64,000 nucleotides of DNA. Origin: Turbatrix aceti. Lineage: Eukaryota; Nematoda; Chromadorea; Rhabditida; Panagrolaimidae. The notes beneath the pieces were generated by a model, which had not been told where the DNA came from, did no database searches, and saw nothing but the letters and a program-made list of their open reading frames with translations. Each line of letters opens with the position of its first letter. Position 1 is the first letter of the stretch. The stretch is taken from contig OZ017768.1 of assembly GCA_963969345.1 (NCBI GenBank), positions 6,720,718-6,784,717 on the forward strand, in the 5' to 3' direction. This document shows, one piece after another, positions 10,645-23,118 of this stretch. Both the position numbers and the translations under genes were made by a program.

Positions 10645-13600
10645 ATGGCGCCCCCCAGATCGACAGGTGAGTTTTTTTGTTTTTTTTGTTTCGTTTATGC
10701 ATAATTAATTTTTTTTGTTTTTTTTTCAGAAGCCCACAGGGCTCTCGAACGACTTGAAGAATACCACGCTGAACTCACGCGTCCGGCAGATGCGGATTTG
10801 AAGTACAGCATCGAGAAGGTCATTAGCATCTTCAAAACACGTCTTTTCCAGGCTCTTTGCGGTGAGTATAATTTTTTTTGGCTTTTCCGTTATCATCGAT
10901 CTCCGGTTTTTCAGATATCCAGGACTTCTACGACAAAGTCCTCCTCAACGAGCAGGTGCCCTTCGACGAGAAGGCCCGCGAAACCCGTCGCCTAGCCGAG
11001 CGCTGGGAAAACAACCCGCCCTTCGGCGCGGTCGGTCTTAGATCCGGCGGCGCCTTCGATTATGCCACAAAATCAGCTGGCAGCATCCTGGATCGTCCTC
11101 TAGGCGGCGGAACGACGACCAAAGACATCCTGGATCGTCCGCTTGGCGGTCGGACGACGATCGATGACATCCGGACTACCGGAAGTCTTCTGGATCGCAG
11201 CAGCATCTTTGACCGGCCTGGGGGTGGCAGTATTCTGGATCGACCCCTGACAAACGGTGTCGACAGTGCTGCAACCCCCGGAAATCTCTCGTCGTACACT
11301 TTCAAGGAGTCGAAAAGAGAATTGGTGAGTTTCCTGAAATTGTCTGAGGTTTGATAAACTTTGGATTTTAGACGCGGGACGGATGGGCAACCAACGATTA
11401 CAGTACAAAGACAATTGATGGCCCTGGCGGCGTAAAAACTGAATCTCATTCGGTGGGTTTTTTGATGATTTTGATTTTTTTGCCAACACGTCACGATTGC
11501 ATTTTACGATTATGTCTGTTTTGTTTTGTTTTGATTTGGCCCTTGAAAGACCAATTTACGATGACAGGTAGCTAGCAAGCTATGTACCTGGCAGACAAGT
11601 CGGTTGTGTTCATTTTCCGTTGGGGGTGCTCTGTAAACAGGACCTCGCTAGTCACTGGACACTCGAATTTCCTGCAGATGAGTCAGCGCGCTCGAGACAT
11701 TTTGACGTTGTTTCGAAAACGCCTTCGATGCATTAGCTTCCACCGCTGTCTGGTTCGAAGAAGGGCAAAGACTCATTAATTGGCCAGACAGATACGTATA
11801 TTGCTCGGGGCGTTTTTGCCCTTTTCAAATCGCGTCCAAACATAGCAAGACGCAATTTTTCAAATTGTCGAGAAAAAACTGGCCTTTTTTTGCTTTTTTT
11901 GTTGTGCACGCGCGCGTAATTGCTATCCGTTTCTTCTCGGGGCCAGATGTAGGCCAGGTAGATAGTTTGAGCCCCCAGCCAGCATTTTTTTTGTCAATGC
12001 AAACAAATATCCGTGAAATTGGATTGTAGGACCGTTCACCATAAGACCTTTCACCATAAGGCTTTTCACCATAGGAACGTTCCCCATATGGGCCTTTCGC
12101 CATATGGAATACTCCCCATAGGAACGCTCACCATATCGGGCATTTCCCCATACGGGCGGTTTCCCATATACGCGTTACCCCATAGGGCGATTCACCATAT
12201 CACCAAGTAATTTTTGTGGGGGAAATTGAAGGTTTAATGGCATATATCAAAATTGTAAATTTTTGAAAAAAAAGTACGAATTCCGGGTTTTCGTGCGCGC
12301 CGAAGTTGACTGTGACGTTGCCAGGAGTCACAAAATGCGGTATCACAAAATGTTATCATTTTTGAGTCATAACGTGTTGCTTTATCAAATTTTATTTTTA
12401 ATTTATGCTAGTATGTTTAATTCAAAAATAAAATAATTTGAAAAAATGTATAAAATATTCAGTCAAGTAGAAATTACTATAAAAAATCTGAGAAACTTAT
12501 TACAAAAGGTCCAGTGATATGGGGAACGCAAATGAAAAAATACGTTTTATCACTCAAAAATGATAACATTTTGTGATACCGCATTTTGTGACTCCTGGCA
12601 ACGTCACAGTCAACTTCGGCGCGCACGAAAACCCGGAATTCGCACTTTTTTTCAAAAATTTACAATTTTGATATATGCCATTAAACCTTCAATTTCCACC
12701 ACAAAAATTACTTGGTGATATGGTGAATCGACCTATGGGGTAACGCGTATATGGGAAACCGCCCGTATGGGGAAATGCCCGATATGGTGAGCGTTCCTAT
12801 GGGGAGTATTCCATATGGCGAAAGGCCCATATGGGGAACGTTCCTATGGTGAAAAGCCTTATGGTGAAAGGCCTTATGGTGAACGGTCCTTATACCGTGA
12901 AATTGGCCTGCGTTTATTCTTCTTTTTTTTGAAGGACAAAAGGGACGACGCGTTCGCAAAAAAACTGGCAGTGTTCCACGGGGTCAGTCGAACACTTACT
13001 CGACTTCGAATGAGGACAAACAATTTCGAAAAAAAAATTTTAAAGAATAATCGAGTGCAAACACAGTTTTTTTTTAAATCGATAATCTACAAAATCGATA
13101 AAACGATCCAGGCTTTCTCACAGGTGTTTTTTTCAGGCGAGCGGCCTTATCGACGATCAAGGACGCGAATGGGAGGTTCACGACGTCGTGATCGAGAAAA
13201 ACCAGACTGGACTCGGTTTCTCTATCAGCGGAGGTCGGGATCGCGGTGATACGGACCACAACATCCATGTCACCGATATTTCCAAGGGCGGCGCCGTTTA
13301 TCGAGACGGCCGCGTCAAGGTGGGAGACGTCATCCTGCGGGTGAACAACGTCGAATGCGTCAACGTGGACCACCAGGTGGCGGTCGACGCGCTGAAGAGC
13401 TCCGGCCCAATCGTGCGCCTCGTCGTAAAACGCCCCCGGCCAACGAGGAGCGTCAGCCAGTCGGATCTGGCGAGTCTCCGGCCCCTAGGCGGCCTCACAA
13501 ATACATTTTCTAAAAGCTACGGCAGCGGACTGGCACCTGAGCCCATTGGCATCTCCTCGCCGGTGACCATTCCCATCCATCGCGTCTCAGAAGCCATCCA

Positions 13601-16374
13601 GCGTTTGGAAATCGACCCGAGGGTTCGTAAAATGGATTTGCCAAAGCAGGACAACAGCCTGGGCTTTTCGATCGCTGGAGGCGTCGGAAATCAGCACGTG
13701 CCGGGCGATAACGGCATTTTTGTCACCCGAATCATTCCTAATGGTGCCGCGTTCTACGATGGACGCCTCGCGCCAAATGACAAAATTCACGCGGTCAACG
13801 ACATCGCTTTTGACAACGTGACTCACCAGTTTGCGGTAAGCACGCTCAAGGCGACCGGTCAGCAGGTGACCATCTACTACGAGAAGAATCCCTATCCCGA
13901 TCTCGTGCCGCCCCCTGTTGATGACAGTGGGCGCAGCTTCACCGGACTCACGGTCGGCGATCGTTCAGGATCGGTGCCGAATTTCAATAACCAGAGTTAC
14001 GGAAGCCAGAATCCGCTCGTCGGAGCTGGCGTTGGTGCCTATGTACCCTCCGAGCCGGGACTCGATCCCCGGGTTGTCACACTGAAGAAGGGCGACGGCG
14101 GACTGGGATTCAACATCGTCGGCGGCGAAGACGGCGAGCCGGTTTACGTCTCCCACGTGCTCCCAGGCGGAGTCGCGGATCTCAGCGGAAACGTCCGGAA
14201 GGGCGATATCCTGCTACAGGTCAACGATATGGACCTGCGCAACGCGGTCCACAACCAGGCGGCTTTGGCACTCAAAAACTGTCCTCCCAACTCGTACGTC
14301 AACCTCACGCTCCAGTACCGACCCCAGGAGTTTGCACGCTTCGAGTCAAAAGTTGAACAGCTCCGTACCGACATGCTCAACCGCCAGTCGGGCAACGCAT
14401 CCGTCGCTGGAGCGGTCGCGCAGACCCCCACCGGCACGCTTCCCCGACAAAAAGACATCTACGTCCGTGCGCTTTTTGACAACGACCCGTCCCGTGACAC
14501 CGGAGTGCCTCACCGGGCGCTGGCTTTTAACTACGGCGACATCCTCCACATCCTCAACCCCAACGATGACGACTGGTGGACAGCGCGTCGCGTCACGGAT
14601 GCCGGCGAAGAGGCTGAAGGCGTGATTCCGTCTAAGCGAAGGGTCGAAAAACGCGAACGACAGCGCAGGAAGCAGGTCAACTTCAACGCAGGCAGTCAGA
14701 GTCTCGGACGGAATGCGTCCCTCGGAGGCGGTCTGGAGAACAGACGCGGTTCCAGGTCGCAGCTTTCGTTCTCCAGGAAGTTCCCATTCGTCAAGTCGAC
14801 CGAGAAGATCAACGAGTATCTCGACAACAACGATCGTAAGTTGAATTGTCTTTCCAGATTTTTTTTTGGGCTTACCTGGGTCACCTGGACTTTTATATTT
14901 TTTTTTTGAAAAAATTATGCGAAGAATTCCTAGGAGTACCCGCGGATTTTACATCCACGACGGATTTCACTTACACGTCGGACAGCGATTACAGTAAGTG
15001 ACAACTGTCCGTCGAAGGGTGTTGCGTCTTTGTCCGTTGTTTTCTTCCAAAGTCCTCTTTGAACCTTCTAACATGAATTTGAACTAACAATTATTTATTA
15101 CTCGTTTTTTTTGTTTAAGAAATGGACTTTGAATCGTCACACTTTTCAGCAACGCAAGCAGACGAGCCTCTTTTCTCGTACGAGCCTGTTGAGCTCAAGA
15201 ACAGTGAGTTTTTCATTTTTCCTGGTTTTTTTTTAAATTTACTGATTGCGCACATTTTTTTCAGTCAACTATACCCGCCCGGTCGTCGTGTTAGGCGCGT
15301 TCAAGAACAGCATAAATGACGAGATTGTCAGACGGTATCCAGATCGCTTCAGCAGCTGTGTGCCACGTGAGTTTCACTAAAATCATTGAAAACATGGTTT
15401 TGAACAAAGTTGATGGGTTTTTAGACACGTCGAGACCGCCTCGTGAAAACGACGTCCACGGCCATGACTACTATTTTGTGTCCAGGGCGCAGATGGAATC
15501 GGATATCCAGAATAATTTGTTCATCGAGGCCGGACAGTTCCAGGGCAACCTCTACGGCACCAGCATCAAGGCTGTTCAGGACGTCATTTCAACTGTGAGT
15601 TTTTTTATTTATTTTTCTTTGCACCGGTTTTCCAATTTTGAAAAAATTTATTTTGACTTTTGACACGGAATCGATTCATTTTGACAAATATTTGGATCAT
15701 TTTGTACCGATTAAAAAATATTTTTTATAGAAAACGCACAAAAAAACCGAAACGTAGGAAATTTCAATTTTATGTTTTTTTACAAGAAATATTCAAAATT
15801 TCAATTTTATGATTTTTTTACAAGAAATATTCAAAATTTCAATTTGATGAAATTTTTACAAGAAATATTCGAAATTTATAAAAATTTTGAATTTTACCCA
15901 AAAAAGGTAATCGGGACTTGTCGGAATATTTTTTTTTGAAAAAAAATAAATATGGATGCCGCTGTCGAACTTTGACTCTGATGTCAGTCACTTTCGAATT
16001 TTTGACGCCCGGATCGACTCCGAACTCTGAAGGAGTCGGTGGAACACGCCGGATCACCTGTTCACCTGCCACCTTTCTAGGGCAAGCATTGCGTTCTCGA
16101 CGTGAGTGGCAACGCGATCCGCCGCCTGATCAACATGGCCGGCATCTACCCGATCGTCGCGTTCGTCAAACCGGCCGACGCCCGCCAACTCGCAGAATTC
16201 GATCCCGACAAAACCATCGATCAGATCAACCAAATCGAGCAGAATTTCGGCGACGTATTCACGTCTGTCGTGCAGGGCAAGAGCTTCGAGGACGTCGTGT
16301 ACCACGTGATGGGCGTGATCAACTCGAATCAGCGCGGTCGAATCTGGGTGCCGTCGCGTCAGGTGCTCTTCTAA
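10645..16374 (+). CDS. DLG1: Discs-large MAGUK scaffold protein (L27, 3 PDZ, SH3, GUK)
   Basis: Ten exons: 10645-10666, 10730-10861, 10915-11324, 11372-11452, 13137-14835, 14934-14993, 15120-15203, 15265-15366, 15425-15594 and 16081-16374, giving 1017 residues (human DLG1 about 900). Domains: L27 at about 8-65 ([29 protein letters not shown]); PDZ1 about 229-320 ([10 protein letters not shown]); PDZ2 about 377-465 ([10 protein letters not shown]); PDZ3 about 524-612 ([10 protein letters not shown]); SH3 about 654-725 ([20 protein letters not shown]); guanylate-kinase domain about 832-1012 ([32 protein letters not shown] equivalent VLDVSG). The N-terminal L27 separates DLG from ZO-1. It is expected at epithelial junctions as a polarity scaffold. 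A run of SILDRPL-like repeats lies between L27 and PDZ1. Intron 4 (1.7 kb) contains a foldback element. Confidence 0.95.
12023..12894. mobile_element. Foldback element with 350-bp inverted arms in DLG1 intron 4
   Basis: Two nearly perfect inverted arms, about 12023-12376 and 12541-12894, are separated by about 165 bp. The outer half of each arm (about 12031-12200 and 12715-12885) is made of degenerate repeats of about 15-18 bp around CCATATGG/CACCATA. The inner half is unique, and includes AACTTCGGCGCGC and GTGATACCGCATTTTG blocks. The arm ends share AGGACCGTTCACC. A 12-bp direct repeat, CCGTGAAATTGG, flanks the unit at 12011-12022 and 12895-12906 and is a candidate target-site duplication. 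No coding capacity is present, so this is a non-autonomous foldback or MITE-like element of unknown superfamily. Confidence 0.85.
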
Positions 16375-17749
16375 GCAAGTAAGGCCCTAAGCAAGGCTCT
16401 CACATCCTTCTCACATCACTTACTCCTCTCACTGCCATCATCTCGCAATCCCCCGCCTGCCCCATCGATCCGTCCTACCTGTACACCACTTCACGTAGCC
16501 CCCGCACCCCTCCCGACCTCACACTTCCAGAACTTTTTCACTTAACTACTCCACACAACCAAATCACATGACTCTAGCTCAAGAATCGTTGTAAGTCGTC
16601 TGGCAAAACTCCCGAATCAGATGCATCGCCCAGGAGTCCTAAATCTAAATATTATATTAGTAAAATACAGAATCCAACTTGATTGCCGCTTGATTAACTC
16701 GTTTTGAAAAAAATCGTTCACCACGAATCCGTTTCACGTTGTTCCTCCGCAGCTTATGTTATATTTTCCGTAACTTGACTGACCGTTAACGCAGAAAAAT
16801 AAATAAATTGATTTTTTTTTCTACATATTTTATGTCTTTTGAGACTGATCGGAACTTGCTTGCTTCGCGGGAAGCATCGGCCATGGTCTTTGATTGCTTT
16901 GACCAACAAAAGCAATTTTATTTATTTTTAAAAATAAACACGGCGGAAGCAATCACGAAGTCAGGAAGGACGAACAACATTTTTTTGTTCGCAAGCGAAC
17001 ACGAACATTTTGACCGCGTTCACGAACACATTATTTGAAAACGCACATTTTATATTTTATCGTCAAATTTTGTCATTTTTGTCAAATAACATCGATTTTT
17101 TATATCGCTACCAGGGATGGGCGAACGTTCGTGTTCGTTCGAGTTCGTTCGCAAACAAATTCAAATGTTTGTGTTTGTGTTCGTTCGAGAACAGATTTGC
17201 TTTGTTCGAGTTCGTTCGCGAACAAAAATAAATTTTCCGAACAAATAAAACGAACAAAAATTTGGTAAAATCAATTTAATGGTGCCGAAATGGATGTTAT
17301 TTTTCCAAAAATGGCAAATAGTGTAAAAATCGTAGGAAAACTGTCACCAAAAACGTGAAAACGCATAATGCCGAAGTTTACGTTTTTATATCCAGTTTGG
17401 ACAAAATTTTGTACAAAATATGCTAAAAAATCTGTTCGTTGTTCGTTCGTGTTCGTTCGCAAACTCTGACAAAAATGTTCGCGTTCGTTCGATTTTTCGA
17501 ACAAAATTAACAAAATGTTCGTGATTTGACCCATTTTGTTCGTTTTATCTGTTTGAAAATTTTATCCTTGTTCATAAACGCCCACGCGTAATGCTACATT
17601 CGGATTTCTGTGATTCATTTATTCTCTTTATCTATTCATCATTTTTTCTACGTACCTCTGTGCATGGTACGCGGATATACAAAAAAACCTTTGTATCACA
17701 AAAAACTCTTCAATGACGTCAAAGTGATTCTGCCGAAAGCGTATAGCGT
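16375..17749. other. Intergenic with a TTCG/CGAA repeat
   Basis: The gap between the convergent DLG1 and the ePHD gene. An AATAAATAAA-type polyadenylation context lies near 16796. The region then holds an interspersed TTCG/CGAA-rich repeat at about 16978-17560. No gene is seen. Confidence 0.5.
16978..17560. repeat. TTCG/CGAA-rich interspersed repeat, intergenic copy
   Basis: Same composition and internal order as the copy in COPB2 intron 5. It has clustered GTTCGTTCGCGAAC half-palindromes, a GAACAAATAAAACGAAC core near 17237, TTTGGTAAAAT and ATGGATGTTATTT, then a second cluster of TTCG motifs and a TTCGTTTTATCTG block near 17540. The two outer clusters are in inverted relation. Borders are approximate. 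Confidence 0.6.
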
Positions 17750-18937
17750 TTAGGCAGTGGAAGGAGTGCTGGCGTTGCCACCGCTGTGTCTGGTCGACCG
17801 GCGCAGAACCGGAGGCGAAGTCGAGGGTGTAGCCGAGATCCTTCGTCGAGCCGACTTCTTGGAACGCGAAGCCGAAGACGAGCTTGATGCGGGCGTCGCC
17901 GGCGACAGCTTCGTAGACGCCGACTCGGGCGGAGTCGGTTCCGGCTTTGTTTCCACCGATTCTTCGGCCGAAGGCGAAGGCGAAGTCCGCGGAGGCGGCA
18001 GACAAAAGTGAGGAGGTCGGCGGATCGAGAAATCCTCAGCGTCGAACTGAAAACCCGCGTGAACAAGGCACGGGTAGTGAGCGATGCCTGCGGCCGCGTT
18101 GTAGATGACAGAAGCGCCAAGCTCGTGGCAGAAGTCGCACTCGAGGGACCAGTACTTGTAGAGCAGGGCCGAGAGCTCGAGGATGCGGGGGCCGTGGAGG
18201 AAGAAGTTTTCAGCCCAGAGCGCGCACCTTCCGTGCACGAAGACATCGATCCAGCCGGAGGTGGGCTGACCGGCTTCCGGCTTGAGCAGCCACTCCGGCG
18301 GGGGGCCACTGTCCGGAGGAAGCTCCACGTAGTAGGGCCCAAAGAGGTCGCCCATGGCCTCGTCGCACGAATTCTTGGAACAAAGCGCGCACACCCAATA
18401 CGTCGGAATGAGATCGTCTGGGGGGTCTGGTGGCTAAAATTTTGAAAATTTCATTGAAAACGTTGAAAAGACCCGCTCTGAACTATTTTTTCTTTTTTTT
18501 TTGCGCGTGTGGCAAAAAAATTTGTGCCGGGTGGTCCATCGGCCACCCACGACGGTCGGTCGGCACGGCACGCAACCTGCGGCGGCGCCAAAATCACACC
18601 CTGTGGTTAAAAGAACTTACAGCAGCCGAGCGGTTAATTTGGGTGCTGCGTGCCTTTTCGATGTACCTGGAATATTTCGTGGAAGCGACGATTTTGCCTG
18701 CCCGGACGCACGATCGCTTGATGATTTCCTCGTCGTCAGCCTGTGCAAAAAAAAATTCTAAACTCTTCCAAAAAACAAGAAAAAAATACTCACGTTGTTT
18801 TTCTTGCCGTACCGCTTTTTGAGCTTGTCGACGATGCCCTTGGAGTCCATGTAGAAGTCGTCATCCTTGTTGGCACGGCGCCTCTTCCTCGACTTCTTCT
18901 TCTTCGGTTTTTCGGGTTTCGGCGCCGCTTCCAACAT
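17750..18937 (-). CDS. Short ePHD (extended PHD finger) protein of the TCF20/RAI1 type
   Basis: Three exons: 18937-18794, 18740-18621 and 18433-17750, giving 315 residues. The N-terminus is highly basic (KKKKSRKRRR). Exon 3 starts an extended PHD module: YWVCALCSK..C then LGDLFGPYY-like GDLFGPYYVEL, an HGRCALWAENFF block, a YKYWSLECDFCHELGA second zinc knuckle, and a YNAAAGIAHYPCLVHAGFQF end with the final Cys-His pair. This Cys/His order matches the nucleosome-binding C-terminal module of TCF20, RAI1 and PHF14. The tail is Ser/Pro/Ala-rich and basic. Vertebrate TCF20 and RAI1 are about 1900 residues, so this is essentially the module alone. A nuclear, chromatin-bound role is inferred. Confidence 0.75.
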
Positions 18938-19521
18938 GGTTTTTTTTACCCGAAAAAAGAAAAAAAGATTTAATTTTTGTGCACTGCTGATGACAGGAAT
19001 TTCAGCAGACCAAGCCAGTCAAAGCGCGGTTGGTCATCCAGGGGAGAAAAAAAGCGTCGAACGGGGGGACGCAGAAAAGAAACGACGAAAAACACAATAA
19101 ACATGAACTGTCCGAGTAAAGCTATTTGCCTTGAAATGAACAAGACAAAGACAAAGGCAGCGTCGGGGCGGGCAACCAGACCCAAAATGAAGGGTATCCG
19201 TAAACTGGAAACCCACCCATGAATCCAAAAGCTGTCAAGGCTGGTGGAAAAATGTCGCGTCGAGAACCCCCGGACTCAGGAAGATGGAAAAGTCAACGGC
19301 GCAGCGAAAACGGAGGTGTGAACGGACTCCGAGGGCTTGCTGTCTGCTCTTTCTGGCTTTTATGACTTTGTTATCGTTTGAATCGTTCACCAGTTTGAAT
19401 GCTCTATCGATTCGCAGGGCTCCGCGATCGACGCACATCGCGGTGGCACCGGACAGTGTACCTTTTTTCACCAATCGTTGCCAGTCGTTCTGTTTTCCCT
19501 ACCCGTCAATCAACCGTCAAA
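18938..19521. promoter_or_regulatory. Divergent intergenic region, ePHD gene/orphan gene
   Basis: 584 bp between divergent start codons. It should hold the two promoters or 5' UTRs. I see no distinct motif apart from a T-rich stretch beside the ePHD start. Confidence 0.3.
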
Positions 19522-20297
19522 ATGAAAGTGTGCTCTGTCCTGAAGCGTTTTCTGCGCCGATTCAAGAAGACATTCGTGCCCGGCGGCGATTCTGCCGATA
19601 CAGGGGCCATCAATGACGATGCGGAACTCGTTAATACCCGATTGATGTTGTGAGTTTTGTACCGTGCCTGATAGGACGTTGGCTTTACAAAAAAATTTAC
19701 AGATCGCGAGAATGCACTCAGGTATCATCCCTGGCCGCGGATGAGATCGACGAGGGCAAGCACTCGGCAGACGACCTCGATCGTCGCCTGACAATGCTCC
19801 GAGGCTCCCGGGACGCGTGCCAGGCCCGTCACAGTGCTCCGGCGTGCATGACCGTGGATTGCTTCGTCGACGCATCCGCCGCTTGGGTTCAGTCCGGCGT
19901 CGATGCCGATGCTGCTGACTCGCAGGCTAGCGACAACCGTGCTGTCGATTTCGCATCTTCGATGGCTGTATGTTTTTTTTGGCCTAATTTTTACCCCAAA
20001 AAAAAACTTAATAATTTTCAGGGAATCCAGCACCCGTCGTGCCTCGTCAGCCTGCTGGCGTCGCGCAAGTTAGACTTCTGCGCGCCTACCTTCTACTTTT
20101 CCAAGGCGCCCACCCTCGCGTACACGTGCCTGCCCTCCTACACTCCCTACGCCCAGAACGCCCGTCATTTCACGTTCCGCGTCGATCCTAAGGCGACTTT
20201 TGCACTCTCAACTGACAGTTCCGATCTGTGCCTCATGGATTCTGCTCCTCCTCTGCAGGGTGAGGAAAGCGATGACGATGGAGAACTCCTGAACTGA
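19522..20297 (+). CDS. Orphan protein, 222 residues
   Basis: Three exons, 19522-19649, 19703-19967 and 20022-20297, join in phase (128+265+276 nt). The start is an ATG opening a short amphipathic basic segment (VLKRFLRRFKKTF). The middle is acidic and Asp/Ala-rich, and the C-terminal half (HPSCLVSLLASRKLDFCAP onward) is more hydrophobic with several Cys residues and ends in an acidic EESDDDGELL tail. There is no signal peptide or transmembrane segment and I recognise no family. The next gene also starts with a short basic helix and uses small introns, but I cannot align the two proteins. Confidence 0.6.
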
Positions 20298-23118
20298 ACA
20301 TTTTTTTGAGCCTGTCGAGGCTGGTCCTCGATTTTGACATTTTACACGATTAATCAGGTTAACTGGTTACTTTTACACGTATTTATGGCCTCTTCACCCC
20401 CATTGGTTTTTTTGTTTTTATATTTTTTGTAACTTGGTTATTTGCTGGCCCCGATTCTGCCATTGATAAACTCGACGGGCGTTTTATGGATTTTGTGGGG
20501 GGGGGGACATTTGATTTTTTGTTCATGGAAGAATTTGTACATTTCGCAAATTTTGTTCACAAAGACGAACGAACACGAACAACTTTGTCCGCGTTCGCGA
20601 ACGAATACGAAGGATCATCGAACATTATTTTTTTACCATTTGGGCAAAATTTGGTTAATTTATGCTTTTTGTAACGCTTTTTTTAAAGCCGCGCGACTTT
20701 TTTTTGCCAATTTTTTGACTTTTTTTCTCTAAATAAATATACCCAAATTTGGGAACCTATTTTGTTCGTTTTATCAGTTCAAAAAAATAATGATATTCGT
20801 AAACGAACACGAACAAAGTAATTCATAAAAATTTTGTTTGCGAACGAACATGAACAATAAAATTTGAAATTGTTCGCGAACAAACACGAACTGTTGGGTA
20901 AAATCTGTGTTTAAGCACCTGGTCGCCCGGTGATGTACCAAGATCATAGATCACGACGCATTCGAGGCCATTAGATCATTTGGTGACACTCATTTTTTAG
21001 TTGTCTATTTTTTGTGTCGTGTAGCAATGATTTATCCGTTGCCTCGTGCAAGACATCTCATTTCAGGTAAAAAACGGACATTTTTTATGCCAAATGATAC
21101 ATATGTGTCTCCTCGACGACGAGGCAGCAGCCGGCAGAATAAGTTACATGCCCTCTCGTTCCTCGTTGCTTGTTCGCATCCTTGTCGGGCTCTCAGCTTC
21201 TCCGTAAGCCGATAAAAGTCGTCCGGCGGCGATCCGATCCGATCGTCAGCGCTTGATTTATGGGCGCTCCGCCTGGCAACGGTCACTCTCGGGAGAACAT
21301 TTGTCGCAGCTGTTTGCTGCCCCCATCGCCTGGAGCTGGCAGGACTGCCAGGGCGATTTTCCTACAGCTTTTTTTACGTTTACTGGGGTGTTCGACGACT
21401 TTTTTCTGTGCATTTGTCCACTTTCGATCGCGAAATTGATCTATCGTGATTCAGCGCGCGCGCCCATGACTTATCCGACCACCGGCGTCGCGTGAATCAC
21501 GCAGATTCTTTAATCCTGTCTCGGCGAAGTGACGTGAGCCATCTGCCCGTGCATGTGCCTCCTCTCCGCCTCTCCGTGCTCTCCTGCACGTATCAACCCA
21601 GCCATTGTGTGCTCTTCCTCCGTGTATCCACGGCGATGTGGCTTTTGCTCCTGCGCAAAAAGCATTTGTTTGGCTAGCACGTGTCGTCGTTGAGCGTCAA
21701 GCGTCGCTTCCTTTGACTTGGACTCAAAAAATTCCCGCTTCCCGCTCAAAAGCTTGGATTGGCGACATTCACGCATTTCACTTTTTTTTGAGGCTCTTAG
21801 AAACACGTTTTTTGCTAAACCGCCAAGACAACAATGCAGGTGATGCGCGTGAAACGTCTTCATTTGGCTTACAGTGCAATGCAGTGGTTTTCGTGATGAG
21901 AAACCGCCAAAAATGCTGTTTCTTCAAAAATGTTCGTTTTAGGATATTTTCTGATCAGGAACACTGATTACTGTGATTGTGATTATTTTTCTACAAAGTA
22001 CCGTAAATAGTATGTATTACATTCATAAAAAACTTTCGTTGCAGGAGTTTTTTCATCACAAACAAGCCTATTTACGGTTCTCATTTGGTCTAATTGACTT
22101 TTTTTTTTATATACTTTTTTTTTAGTGGTAACGGTAAAAAAACCAAAACTACCGCTACTGGAGGCGGTTCTATTCAGTTTTTTTTCCGCTCACTTACGTC
22201 TCATCATTGTTCATTGTGTAACCGACCGCCGTAGCCCTTGGAGACCTTTTCTCGATCCGGTGTCGAGGTTGTTGTACGTACGTGAACACGCTCCCCCCTC
22301 TCATCACCGCCACCAAAAAAAAGCGATCGGTTGACTGACGATGTTCTGACATAAGAACTGATTGATTTTTTTTTATCGTTTCAAACCACTTTCTGCAGGA
22401 CAATGGGGGCTATCTATGTATGTACATATAATATTTTATTTAGAACGTGCAATAAGTTATCCTTTGAGCGTGTTTACGCCCCCGGCGATGTGTTTTGCAG
22501 ATTCTCAATTGCTATTCCCATTTTTTTTGTGGTTGCGTCAAAATCTTTTTTTTTCTTTTTTGATCGTTCAACAAAGTCAATTAGTTTTTTGATCAATTGG
22601 CAGTTCCAGCTGTTTTTCGTACCCTGACGTTTACGATTGACCAAGAAAAAATTTTTAAGATCAGTTTTAAATTGACTCGATGGTGTCCGTTTCTGTCACG
22701 GATCTGTCAAAATTTTTCGCGGGGTTTAAAAAAAGATTTTTCATCTTCAAAGTTTTTTTCTTTTTAATTTTTTTTTAAACAAGATACAATTGTCAGTCGC
22801 CGCCACGTTCACCCAACCGGTAATTAGCGCGCACTCGGTGCTAATTATCAATTACCCTGATTTGATTACATAAATTTTTACCTGCGCTAGATGGAACCCG
22901 AGAAAAGACGCGTCTCCTTTGTTTTTGGTCCGTCGGGGAATTCTTCAAAAATAAAAGCCACTTGAGTGAGTGGCGTCTTTTGCGTGTTCACACGAGTGAA
23001 GTGCCATTTTGCACTGTCAACTTTTTTTTTCTTATTTTTGTTCTTGTTTGTGTTCGTTCGCGTGCGTGCCGTGCCGTTCAAGTGCAGGCTTTTCCGTCGG
23101 CATTCCTGTGCCTATGCC
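20298..23118. other. Intergenic with one TTCG/CGAA repeat
   Basis: Contains a repeat copy at about 20520-20895. The remainder has no recognisable gene. A short hairpin, CCGTAAATAG with CTATTTACGG, lies around 22001-22077. Open frames here lack splice context. Confidence 0.45.
20520..20895. repeat. TTCG/CGAA-rich interspersed repeat, intergenic copy
   Basis: Clusters of ACGAACGAACACGAAC and TTCGCGAAC motifs flank a centre with TTTTGTTCGTTTTATC. This is the same family as the copies in COPB2 intron 5 and near 17 kb. Confidence 0.55.

Noticed and set aside
12030..12210. Regular short repeats resembling a CRISPR array
   Set aside because: The units are degenerate, have no unique spacers, recur in inverted form at about 12715-12885, and lie in an intron of an animal gene. 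They are the arms of a foldback element.
10645..16374. ZO-1/TJP identity for the PDZ-SH3-GUK gene
   Set aside because: The N-terminal L27 domain and the wording of PDZ1-3, SH3 and GUK match discs-large; ZO-1 has no L27.
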